Shown: one piece after another, positions 1 to 5,326 of the stretch
How the letters are laid out: the number at the start of each line of letters is the position of its first letter
Numbering within the stretch: position 1 is the stretch's first letter
Assembly: GCA_023439425.1 (NCBI GenBank)
Contig: JAEXNZ010000073.1
Location: 1-5,326 of the forward strand
Reading direction: 5' to 3'
Length of the DNA: 5,326 nucleotides
Source of the DNA: Pseudomonadota bacterium
GTDB lineage: Bacteria; Pseudomonadota; Gammaproteobacteria; Xanthomonadales; Xanthomonadaceae
Position numbers and translations under genes: made by a program
The notes under the pieces: generated by a model
Database searches by the model: none
Told to the model about the DNA's origin: nothing
The model's input: only the letters and a program-made list of their open reading frames with translations

Positions 1-33
1 GGTCCACCCTCTCCACCGTGCTGCACTTTGCCC

Positions 34-1275
34 ATGTCGCCGAAGAAGACCTCGTTCCCGAAGCAGGATATCCGTGTGCTGTTGCTGGAGGGGGTCAGCC
101 AGACCGCCATCGACGTGTTCAGCGCGGCCGGCTATTCGCAGATCGAGGTGCACAGCAAGGCGCTGCCGGACGAGGAGCTGAAGGCGCGCATCGCCGAGGC
201 GCATATTGTCGGCATCCGCTCGCGCACCCAGCTCAGCGCCGACGTGCTGGCGCACGCCAAGCGTCTGATGGCGGTGGGCTGCTTCTGCATCGGCACCAAC
301 CAGGTCGACCTGGAAGCGGCGGAACTGGCCGGCATTCCGGTGTTCAACGCGCCCTACTCCAACACCCGCAGCGTGGCCGAACTGGTGATTGCCGAAGCGA
401 TCATGCTCACCCGCGGCATTCCGCAGAAGAACGCCGAATGCCACCGCGGCGGCTGGTCCAAATCGGCCGCCGGCAGCCACGAAGTGCGCGGCAAGACCCT
501 GGGCATCATCGGCTATGGCCATATCGGCACCCAGGTCGGCGTGATGGCTGAAGCCATGGGCATGCAGGTGATCTTCCACGACATTGAAACCAAGCTGTCG
601 CTGGGCAACGCGCGCGCGGCGATCGACCTGGACGACCTGCTGGCCCGCGCCGACATCGTCACCGTGCATGTGCCGGAAACCGCGGCTACGCAATGGATGA
701 TCGGCGCACCGCAGCTGGCGAAGATGCGCCCGGGTGCACACCTGATCAATGCCGCACGCGGCACCGTGGTCGATATCGATGCGCTGGATGCAGCCCTGCA
801 CTCCGGGCATATCGGTGGCGCGGCACTGGACGTGTTCCCGGTCGAGCCCAAGGGCAATGGCGACGCCTTTGTGTCGCCGCTGACCGCGCATGACAACGTC
901 ATTCTGACCCCGCATGTGGGCGGCAGCACGCTGGAAGCGCAGGACAACATCGGCGTGGAAGTGGCGGCCAAGCTGGTGCGCTACAGCGACAACGGCAGCA
1001 CCCTGTCGGCGGTCAACTTCCCGGAAGTGACCCTGCCCGAGCACGCCGACAGCCTGCGCCTGCTGCATATCCACCAGAACGTGCCGGGCGTGCTGTCCAA
1101 GGTCAACGAAATCTTCTCGCGTCACAACGTCAACATCGACGGCCAGTTCCTGCGTTCCGACCCCAAGGTGGGGTATGTGGTGATCGACATCACCGCCAGC
1201 GCGGAGCAGGCCGCGGGCGTGCGCGAGGAGCTGGCGGCGATTCCGGGCACGCTGCGGACACGCGTGTTGTATTGA
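34..1275 (+). CDS. serA: D-3-phosphoglycerate dehydrogenase (SerA), ACT-domain type
   Basis: This cytosolic enzyme oxidises 3-phosphoglycerate to 3-phosphohydroxypyruvate with NAD+, the first step of serine synthesis. The 413-residue product aligns almost end to end with E. coli SerA (410 residues). Visible landmarks are the substrate arginines in RSRT (62-65), the stretch GCFCIGTNQVDL (82-93), the Rossmann loop GYGHIG (160-165) with the NAD-ribose Asp183, and the catalytic set Arg242, Glu271 and His294. A C-terminal ACT domain starts near residue 340. His347, Asn349 and Asn367 match the E. coli serine-binding residues, so serine feedback inhibition is expected. I chose the ATG at 34. A TTG at 28 would add only two residues, and neither start has a clear Shine-Dalgarno in the 33 bases visible. 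E. coli SerA also reduces 2-oxoglutarate; whether this enzyme does is unknown. The promoter lies outside the window. Confidence 0.97.
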   Translation: MSPKKTSFPKQDIRVLLLEGVSQTAIDVFSAAGYSQIEVHSKALPDEELKARIAEAHIVGIRSRTQLSADVLAHAKRLMAVGCFCIGTNQVDLEAAELAGIPVFNAPYSNTRSVAELVIAEAIMLTRGIPQKNAECHRGGWSKSAAGSHEVRGKTLGIIGYGHIGTQVGVMAEAMGMQVIFHDIETKLSLGNARAAIDLDDLLARADIVTVHVPETAATQWMIGAPQLAKMRPGAHLINAARGTVVDIDALDAALHSGHIGGAALDVFPVEPKGNGDAFVSPLTAHDNVILTPHVGGSTLEAQDNIGVEVAAKLVRYSDNGSTLSAVNFPEVTLPEHADSLRLLHIHQNVPGVLSKVNEIFSRHNVNIDGQFLRSDPKVGYVVIDITASAEQAAGVREELAAIPGTLRTRVLY

Positions 1276-1857
1276 TTACCGCGCCAACCACCTTTTCGCC
1301 ATGCGCGGCAACGACTGATCACCATCCGGGGTCGCAATCGCCTCTTCCGCGACCTCGGCCACCGTGCGCCAGGCCAGCGCCAGCGATTCCTCGCTGACCA
1401 CGAACGCCTCGCTGCCCAGCGCCCGCACCACGTAGCGGGCGTCGTAATGCCAATGGCCTGGCACGTCCTTGCGCTCGGGAATCCAGTGCTTGTCGATGTC
1501 GAACAGCACCCCGTCCTCCAGCACCAGCCCGCCCAGGCCGGATTCCTCCTCCGCCTCCGTCAGCGCCACCTTGGCCAGGTCGCGCTCGCCGTCGGCATGC
1601 CCGCCCAGCTGCAGCCAGCGGTCCAGCTTGCGGTGATGGGTCAGCAGAATGCGCTCACCGTCGGCGCTGACCAGCCAGGCACTGCCGGTGAAATGCCCGG
1701 CCAGCCGGCTGCGGAGGAACGGATTCTCGGCATCGTCCAGAAGTGTGCTGAATTCGTCAGCCAGTGCGGCGTGTTCGGGGTGCCGGCGGGCGTAATCCGC
1801 CAATTGCGCACGCAGAGCGGCGTCTTGTCCTACAAGGGATTCGGAGTTCAGCGACAT
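1276..1857 (-). CDS. Nudix hydrolase, substrate unknown
   Basis: This 193-residue cytosolic protein belongs to the Nudix superfamily, which hydrolyses nucleoside diphosphates linked to another moiety. An N-terminal helical stretch (about 1-50) leads into NPFLRSR and GHFTGSAWLV, then the Nudix box at residues 86-108. The metal-binding glutamates Glu101, Glu104 and Glu105 are present in TEAEEESGL. Two usual box positions differ: the Glu after Gx5 is Arg92, and the Arg of the REUxEE core is Thr100. After the box comes HWHYDARYV (135-143), a pattern I recall from an uncharacterised Nudix group with a GGHxDG box. The ATG at 1857 is the natural start but has no good Shine-Dalgarno. A GATAAT hexamer on this strand (1893-1888) could be a -10 box, though I see no matching -35. 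The stop codon directly abuts the serA stop. Residues alone do not reveal the substrate. Confidence 0.9.
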   Translation of the reverse strand: MSLNSESLVGQDAALRAQLADYARRHPEHAALADEFSTLLDDAENPFLRSRLAGHFTGSAWLVSADGERILLTHHRKLDRWLQLGGHADGERDLAKVALTEAEEESGLGGLVLEDGVLFDIDKHWIPERKDVPGHWHYDARYVVRALGSEAFVVSEESLALAWRTVAEVAEEAIATPDGDQSLPRMAKRWLAR

Positions 1858-1960
1858 GGAATCGGGGGGCGAAGGCGGATTTGACCCATTATCGCCGCCG
1901 ATGCTGCATTTGCGCTTGTGCGCAGGCTTCAGCTTTGGCTAAGGTACAGCGGGTCGCCCG

Positions 1961-1980
1961 TTGGGGCGGCACCACCCCAA
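1961..1980 (+). other. Inverted repeat 1 in permease leader
   Basis: TTGGGG (1961-1966) and CCCCAA (1975-1980) form a perfect 6-bp stem with an 8-base loop. The CCCC arm could instead pair with the G-run at 1985-1989, so this hairpin competes with the next one. No T-run follows, so it is not an intrinsic terminator. Confidence 0.45.
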
Positions 1981-1985
1981 TCAAG

Positions 1986-2010
1986 GGGGCGCGGCAATGT
2001 ATCGCGCCCC
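1986..2010 (+). other. Inverted repeat 2 in permease leader
   Basis: GGGGCGCG (1986-1993) pairs perfectly with CGCGCCCC (2003-2010) around a 9-base loop. It is the strongest hairpin of the leader. Its left arm overlaps the Shine-Dalgarno-like AAGGGGG (1983-1989), and its loop holds the ATG (1997-1999) of a possible leader ORF. If formed in RNA it would block initiation there. No T-run follows. Confidence 0.5.
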
Positions 2011-2065
2011 GCACATTCCATTCAGCGGGGCCTGGCCTCGCGTTACGGGAAGCACTGCATGCTGA
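1997..2065 (+). CDS. Possible 22-codon leader ORF overlapping the permease start
   Basis: An ATG at 1997 opens a 22-codon frame (begins MYRAPHIPFSG, ends GSTAC) that stops with TGA at 2063-2065. This is 7 bases past the start of the permease ATG at 2059, in a different frame. AAGGGGG (1983-1989) sits 7 bases upstream, a better ribosome-binding site than the one before the permease itself. The overlap is the geometry expected for translational coupling. The peptide has no run of one amino acid, so a classical amino-acid attenuator is not indicated, and it has no recognisable domain. In GC-rich DNA a frame this short is common by chance, so its translation is an inference from the spacing and overlap only. 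Confidence 0.25.
   Translation: MYRAPHIPFSGAWPRVTGSTAC
2006..2031 (+). other. Inverted repeat 3, alternative to repeat 2
   Basis: GCCCCGC (2006-2012) pairs perfectly with GCGGGGC (2025-2031) around a 12-base loop. Its left arm shares bases 2006-2010 with the right arm of repeat 2, so the two stems cannot form together. No T-run follows it. Confidence 0.45.
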
Positions 2066-3534
2066 AGTCTCTGTTGAGGGTCAAACCGGTGGCACCGGCC
2101 GGGCACGTCGATGCCGGTGAGCCGATCGAAGGCAGCCTGGATGGCGAAGCCACACTGAAACGGACCCTCACCGCGAGACACCTCATCCTGCTGGGCATCG
2201 GCGCGGTGATTGGCGCGGGTATCTTCGTCATGACCGGCCAGGCCGCCGCTTTCCACGCGGGCCCGGCGGTAACACTGTCCTTCATCGCGGCCGGCCTGGC
2301 CTGCGCGCTGGCCGGCCTGTGCTACGCCGAGTTCGCAGCGATGATGCCCGTGTCCGGCAGTGCCTACTCCTATTCCTACGCCACCCTGGGCGAAGGCATG
2401 GCGTGGTTCATTGGCTGGTGTCTGGTGCTGGAATACCTGTTCGCCTCGGCGTCCGTGGCGGTGGGCTGGTCCGCCTACCTCATCAGTTTCCTGACCACGA
2501 CCGCGCATCTGCCCTTCCCGGACGCGCTGGCCGGCGCGCCGCTGGCCTGGGAGTCCGGCGAGTTCGTCTCCTCGGGCAGGCTGTTCAATCTGCCGGCCGT
2601 GCTGATCGTGGCCGCTGTCACTGGCCTGCTGTACGTAGGCATCACCCAGTCGACCTTCGTCAACGCGATCATTGTGGCCATCAAGGTCGCCGTGATCTGC
2701 CTGTTCATCGGCGTGGGTCTCGCCTATGTAGATCCAGCCAACTGGACCCCCTTCATTCCCGAGAACACCGGCAAGTTCGGCGAGTTCGGCTGGAGTGGCG
2801 TGCTGCGTGCCGGCTCCATCGTGTTCTTTGCCTTCATCGGTTTCGATGCGGTCTCCACCGCCGCGGGTGAAACCAAGAATCCGCAGCGCAACATGCCCAT
2901 TGGTCTGTTGGGCTCCCTGGCCATCTGCACTGTGATCTACGTGATCGTCTGCCTGGTACTCACCGGCCTGCTGCCCTATACCCAGCTGGGCACCGCCAAG
3001 CCGGTGGTGACCGCGCTGGAAGCGCACCCGCAGCTGACCTGGCTGAAGACGTTCGTTGAAGTCGGGGCGATTGCCGGCCTTTCGTCCGTTGTGCTGGTCA
3101 TGATGATGGGCCAGACCCGCATTGCCTACACCATCTCCCGGGACGGTCTGCTGCCTTCCTTCTTCGGGAAGGTGCACGCGCGCTTCAACACCCCTTACGT
3201 GGCCACGATCGTGGTGGGCGTGATCGCGGCCGCGCTGGCCGGTCTGATGCCGCTGAGCGTGCTGGGCGAACTGGTGTCCATGGGCACCCTGCTGGCATTC
3301 GCCACGGTCTGCGTGGGGGTTCTGGTACTGCGCTACACCCGTCCGGAGCTGCAGCGCCCGTTCCGTGTGCCGATGGCCTGGTTGATCTGCCCGCTTGGCG
3401 CACTGGCCTGCCTCATCCTGTTTGCGATGGCGTTCCGCGAACACTGGCACCTGTTCGTGGGCTGGACGGTGCTGGGCCTGCTGATTTATTTCGGCTACGG
3501 CATCCGCAACAGCAAGCTCGCCAAGCAGTCATAA
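2059..3534 (+). CDS. APC-superfamily amino acid permease, CAT/YfnA-like (copy 1)
   Basis: This is an inner-membrane secondary transporter of 491 residues with about 12 membrane helices and no signal peptide. TM1 carries GIGAVIGAGIFVMTG (46-60), the broken-helix glycine motif of the APC fold. SGSAYSYSYATLGEG (99-113) leads into TM3, and TM5 holds Lys209, where the related transporter ApcT has a lysine replacing the sodium site; this suggests proton-coupled uptake. Other family blocks are PANWTPFIPEN (226-236), RDGLLP (361-366) and GELVSMGTLLAF (403-414). Residues 1-33 form a soluble tail. I chose the ATG at 2059, preceded by GGGAAG (2047-2052) with a 6-base gap. The frame stays open back to 1918, but that extension is Arg/Gly/Pro-rich, overlaps the leader hairpins and lacks family motifs. 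The substrate is not predictable; relatives range from alanine to cationic amino acids. A terminator follows the stop at once. Confidence 0.93.
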   Translation: MLKSLLRVKPVAPAGHVDAGEPIEGSLDGEATLKRTLTARHLILLGIGAVIGAGIFVMTGQAAAFHAGPAVTLSFIAAGLACALAGLCYAEFAAMMPVSGSAYSYSYATLGEGMAWFIGWCLVLEYLFASASVAVGWSAYLISFLTTTAHLPFPDALAGAPLAWESGEFVSSGRLFNLPAVLIVAAVTGLLYVGITQSTFVNAIIVAIKVAVICLFIGVGLAYVDPANWTPFIPENTGKFGEFGWSGVLRAGSIVFFAFIGFDAVSTAAGETKNPQRNMPIGLLGSLAICTVIYVIVCLVLTGLLPYTQLGTAKPVVTALEAHPQLTWLKTFVEVGAIAGLSSVVLVMMMGQTRIAYTISRDGLLPSFFGKVHARFNTPYVATIVVGVIAAALAGLMPLSVLGELVSMGTLLAFATVCVGVLVLRYTRPELQRPFRVPMAWLICPLGALACLILFAMAFREHWHLFVGWTVLGLLIYFGYGIRNSKLAKQS

Positions 3535-3540
3535 TTCCGC

Positions 3541-3573
3541 AACGGGCCGGCCCAGTGCCGGCCCGTTCGTTTT
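3541..3573 (+). terminator. Intrinsic terminator after permease copy 1
   Basis: A perfect 11-bp stem, AACGGGCCGGC (3541-3551) with GCCGGCCCGTT (3557-3567), has a 5-base loop and is followed by CGTTTT (3568-3573). It starts 6 bases after the TAA of copy 1 and ends 21 bases before the ATG of copy 2. It should stop much of the transcription reaching copy 2. The T-tract is short and interrupted, so read-through is plausible. Confidence 0.88.
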
Positions 3574-3594
3574 CACCCGAAAAGACCCAAACAC

Positions 3595-5022
3595 ATGCTC
3601 AAACAACTGTGGGCCACCAAGCACCCGCATGCTGCCCATGATGACGCCAACGGCCTGAGCCTGAAGCGCCACCTGGGCCCCTGGGGCCTGACCGCGCTGG
3701 GCATCGGCGCGGTGATCGGCGGCGGCATCTTCGTGATCACCGGTCAGGCCGCAGCCAACCATGCCGGCCCGGCAATCATGCTGTCGTTCGTGCTGGCGGC
3801 CATCTGCTGCGCCTTCTGCGCGTTGGCCTATGCCGAGTTCGCCTCGATGGTGCCGGTGTCCGGCAGCGCCTACACCTACACCTACGCCACCTTCGGCGAG
3901 CTCTCGGCCTGGTTCATCGGCTGGATGCTGGTGCTGGAGTACGGCGTCTCGGCCTCAGCGGTGGCGGTCAGCTGGACCGGCTACTTCCTGAGCCTGTTGA
4001 GCCATTTCGACATCCATCTACCGGCCGCGCTGGTGAGTGCGCCGCTGGATGCGCAGCTGCGCCCGACCGGCGCGATTGCCAATGTGCCGGCCGCCATCCT
4101 GGTGCTGCTGCTGACCTGGCTGTGCTACGTGGGCATCAGCAAGTCGTCGGCGATGAACATGGCGATGGTGGTGCTGAAGACGGGCCTGATCATCCTGGTG
4201 ATCGTGGTGGGCTGGAAGTACGTGAACCCGGCCAACTGGACTCCGTTCATTCCGGAAAACCAGGGCCCAGGCAAGTACGGCATGGAAGGCGTGCTGCGTG
4301 GTGCGGCGATGGTGTTCTTCGCGTACATCGGGTTCGAGGCGGTGTCGGTGGCGGCGCAGGAGTCGCACCGGCCGCAGCGCGACATGCCGATCGGCATGAT
4401 GCTGTCGCTGGTGATCTGCACGGTGCTGTACATCGCGATGGCCGCGGTGATGACCGGCCTGGTGCCGTACAACCTGCTGGGCACCGACGAGCCGGTGGTG
4501 ACGGCGGTGGCCGCGCATCCGCAGCTGGGCTGGTTGCGGGTGGTGGTGGAGATCGGCGCGCTGATCGGGCTTTCGTCGGTGGTGCTGGTGATGGTGATCG
4601 CGCAGCCGCGCATCTTCATGATCATGGGCCGCGACGGGCTGCTGCCGCCGGTGTTCACCAAGATCCATCCGACCTACCGCACGCCGCACATCAATACGGT
4701 GATCACCGGCATTGGCATTGCGCTGCTGGCGGCGTTGTTCCCGCTGGACGTGCTGGGTGAGCTGACCTCGATGGGCACGCTGATCGCGTTCGCGGCGGTG
4801 TGCGCGGGCGTGCTGATCCTGCGCCGCACGCAGCCGGACCTGCCGCGTCCGTTCCGGATTCCGGCGGCGTGGCTGGTGTGCAGCCTGGGGGTGCTGAGCT
4901 GCCTGGCGCTGCTGTCGGCGATGACGATGCACAACTGGATGTTGATGATTGGCTGGACGGTGATCGGGTTTGCGATCTACTTCCTGTACGGGTTCCGGCA
5001 CAGCCGCCTGCGCGGGCGGTGA
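3595..5022 (+). CDS. APC-superfamily amino acid permease, CAT/YfnA-like (copy 2)
   Basis: This 475-residue inner-membrane transporter is a close paralogue of the upstream permease. The two align along nearly their whole length, with clearly more than half of the residues identical by eye. It has GIGAVIGGGIFVITG (36-50) in TM1, SGSAYTYTYATFGEL (89-103), a TM5 lysine at Lys195, PANWTPFIPEN (212-222), RDGLLP (346-351) and GELTSMGTLIAF (388-399). About 12 membrane helices are visible. The N-terminal tail is about 10 residues shorter than in copy 1 and His-rich (KHPHAAHDD). The ATG at 3595 is the clear start, though upstream bases show only a weak purine stretch (GAAAAGA) far from it. The gene lies in the same direction as copy 1 but behind a terminator. 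Alanine codons change from mostly GCC near the start to mostly GCG later. The substrate is unknown; differences in the external loop after TM3-TM4 and in TM5-TM6 suggest it may differ from copy 1. Confidence 0.93.
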   Translation: MLKQLWATKHPHAAHDDANGLSLKRHLGPWGLTALGIGAVIGGGIFVITGQAAANHAGPAIMLSFVLAAICCAFCALAYAEFASMVPVSGSAYTYTYATFGELSAWFIGWMLVLEYGVSASAVAVSWTGYFLSLLSHFDIHLPAALVSAPLDAQLRPTGAIANVPAAILVLLLTWLCYVGISKSSAMNMAMVVLKTGLIILVIVVGWKYVNPANWTPFIPENQGPGKYGMEGVLRGAAMVFFAYIGFEAVSVAAQESHRPQRDMPIGMMLSLVICTVLYIAMAAVMTGLVPYNLLGTDEPVVTAVAAHPQLGWLRVVVEIGALIGLSSVVLVMVIAQPRIFMIMGRDGLLPPVFTKIHPTYRTPHINTVITGIGIALLAALFPLDVLGELTSMGTLIAFAAVCAGVLILRRTQPDLPRPFRIPAAWLVCSLGVLSCLALLSAMTMHNWMLMIGWTVIGFAIYFLYGFRHSRLRGR

Positions 5023-5037
5023 TGCTGATTTCGCTCA

Positions 5038-5058
5038 CTCTTGCGCGAAGATCAAGAG
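5038..5058 (+). other. Short stem-loop downstream of permease copy 2
   Basis: CTCTTG (5038-5043) and CAAGAG (5053-5058) form a perfect 6-bp stem with a 9-base loop, 15 bases after the permease stop. No T-run follows. An alternative stem, AGAGC (5055-5059) with GCTCT (5064-5068), competes for its right arm. The role is unknown; it may stabilise the mRNA end or be chance. Confidence 0.3.
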
Positions 5059-5126
5059 CGGTGGCTCTGTATTGACTCCTGGCTTGGCGGGTCGGGACGG
5101 GCGTTCCGGGGGACCACGTGCCGCTG

Positions 5127-5151
5127 GTAGATGACGACCGTTGGTCGTCAT
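5127..5151 (+). repeat. GTAG-headed palindrome, REP/SMAG-like
   Basis: A GTAG tetranucleotide (5127-5130) directly precedes a perfect 9-bp hairpin, ATGACGACC (5131-5139) and GGTCGTCAT (5143-5151), with loop GTT. A GTAG head on a short palindrome is the signature of the SMAG REP elements of Stenotrophomonas maltophilia, which are scattered in intergenic regions, often near gene ends. The head and hairpin are seen; the family assignment is from memory of the pattern. REP elements of this class are moved in trans by RAYT transposases, none of which lies in this window. Confidence 0.6.
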
Positions 5152-5157
5152 GCCTTG

Positions 5158-5190
5158 GAGCCGGCCACTGGCCGGCTCTGCTTTTTTCTC
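5158..5190 (+). terminator. Intrinsic terminator after permease copy 2
   Basis: A perfect 9-bp stem, GAGCCGGCC (5158-5166) with GGCCGGCTC (5170-5178), has loop ACT and is followed by TGC and six T (5182-5187). It lies 135 bases beyond the copy 2 stop and is the first good terminator there. The hairpin core resembles a second REP palindrome in inverted orientation: read on the other strand it is headed GCAG rather than GTAG. The terminator may therefore have been built from a repeat element. Confidence 0.82.
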
Positions 5191-5248
5191 CCCTCCCCCC
5201 AAGTGCTGGCACTCGCAGAATTCTGTCGAAGGCCGGGCGGGGTGGGGT

Positions 5249-5318
5249 TTGCGGGGGGTTGAGCCGCATGGATGCGGCGACCGAGCTTACAGGGATGTAC
5301 TTGCAGCGCCCCCCGCAA
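5249..5318. repeat. Large stem-loop element at the window edge
   Basis: TTGCGGGGGG (5249-5258) and CCCCCCGCAA (5309-5318) form a perfect 10-bp outer stem around 50 bases. Inside, GCCGCAT (5263-5269) and ATGCGGC (5272-5278) form a 7-bp inverted repeat. The G-rich flank from 5231 (GGCCGGGCGGGGTGGGG) and the closing bases TCTCGCCC hint that the outer stem continues past the window end. The inner segment CCGAGCTTACAGGGATGTAC (5281-5300) resembles an interspersed intergenic element I recall from Stenotrophomonas and Xanthomonas genomes, but I cannot confirm this here. Confidence 0.5.
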
Positions 5319-5326
5319 TCTCGCCC

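Larger units (their letters stand above)
1858..2058. promoter_or_regulatory. Divergent intergenic region with permease leader
   Basis: These 201 bases separate the start of the Nudix gene (leftward) from that of the first permease (rightward), so promoters for both should lie here. Leftward, GATAAT at 1893-1888 matches five of six -10 bases, with no convincing -35. Rightward, TTGTGC (1916-1921) and TAAGGT (1940-1945) are 18 bases apart, but each matches only three of six consensus bases. A short palindrome, TGCGC-ttgt-GCGCA (1911-1924), overlaps the possible -35 and could be an operator. From 1961 to 2031 the region is dense in overlapping inverted repeats, listed separately. The promoter calls are weak; the presence of control signals in this gap is a safe inference from the gene layout. 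Confidence 0.5.
5023..5326. other. Non-coding tail with repeats and terminator
   Basis: These 304 bases hold no convincing gene. Besides the listed stem-loops, GTAG repeat, terminator and edge element, the remainder is GC-rich spacer. It includes a pyrimidine tract just after the terminator (5181-5200) and a small palindrome, AGTGC-tg-GCACT (5202-5213). I see no promoter strong enough to call. Confidence 0.6.

Noticed and set aside
18..551. An alternative-frame ORF over the start of serA
   Set aside because: It is Arg/Gly/His-rich shadow sequence; the serA frame is unambiguous.
1918..2058. An upstream GTG start for permease copy 1 adding 47 residues
   Set aside because: It has no ribosome-binding site, the added sequence has no family resemblance, and it would translate through the leader hairpins. 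The ATG at 2059 fits the family better.
1981..3450. A 489-codon open frame antisense to permease copy 1
   Set aside because: The product is rich in His, Gln, Arg, Asp and Gly with no domain, as expected for the reverse strand of a GC-rich gene. The sense frame is a clear transporter.
3530..3535. CATAAT as a -10 box for permease copy 2
   Set aside because: No matching -35 is found, and a transcript starting just after it would meet the terminator at once. I kept it only as a point within a finding.
4018..5001. A 327-codon antisense frame within permease copy 2
   Set aside because: It is extremely His/Gln/Arg-rich low-complexity sequence, a typical shadow of a membrane-protein gene in GC-rich DNA.
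5115..5120. CACGTG palindrome
   Set aside because: A six-base palindrome is expected by chance in GC-rich sequence, and nothing around it supports an operator.
5202..5213. AGTGC-tg-GCACT palindrome, compared with the CIRCE heat-shock operator
   Set aside because: CIRCE has GCACTC and GAGTGC arms separated by 9 bases. The orientation and spacing here do not match, and no chaperone gene is present.
4703..5269. A 188-codon minus-strand frame starting in the edge repeat
   Set aside because: It is Pro/Arg/Ser-rich without motifs, starts inside the stem-loop element, and runs back over the permease coding sequence.

Overview
The window is high-GC DNA of the Xanthomonadaceae type, most likely Stenotrophomonas or a close relative. 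The basis is the SerA sequence, the GC-rich codon use and a GTAG-headed palindrome resembling Stenotrophomonas REP (SMAG) elements. This is a judgement by eye, not a database match. The region looks like ordinary chromosomal metabolism and transport. I found no prophage, insertion sequence, CRISPR array, toxin or defence system, or structural RNA gene.

Layout. Bases 34-1275 (+) encode SerA, D-3-phosphoglycerate dehydrogenase, complete apart from its upstream control region. Bases 1276-1857 (-) encode a Nudix hydrolase that converges on serA; the two stop codons abut with no bases between them. Bases 1858-2058 form a 201-base divergent intergenic region. Towards the first permease it carries a chain of overlapping inverted repeats and a possible 22-codon leader ORF that overlaps the permease start. 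Bases 2059-3534 and 3595-5022 (+) encode two tandem paralogous 12-TM amino acid permeases of the APC superfamily, CAT/YfnA-like. A strong intrinsic terminator fills most of the 60-base gap between them. Bases 5023-5326 are non-coding. They hold a small stem-loop, a GTAG palindrome, the terminator behind the second permease, and one end of a larger stem-loop element cut by the window edge.

How the genes fit together. SerA commits 3-phosphoglycerate to serine synthesis and should be feedback-inhibited by serine through its ACT domain. The permeases probably import amino acids by proton symport; their substrates cannot be read from the sequence. The Nudix enzyme has no evident link to either. 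The points most worth checking are the leader of the first permease, the terminator that leaves no clear promoter site for the second permease, and the altered Nudix box.
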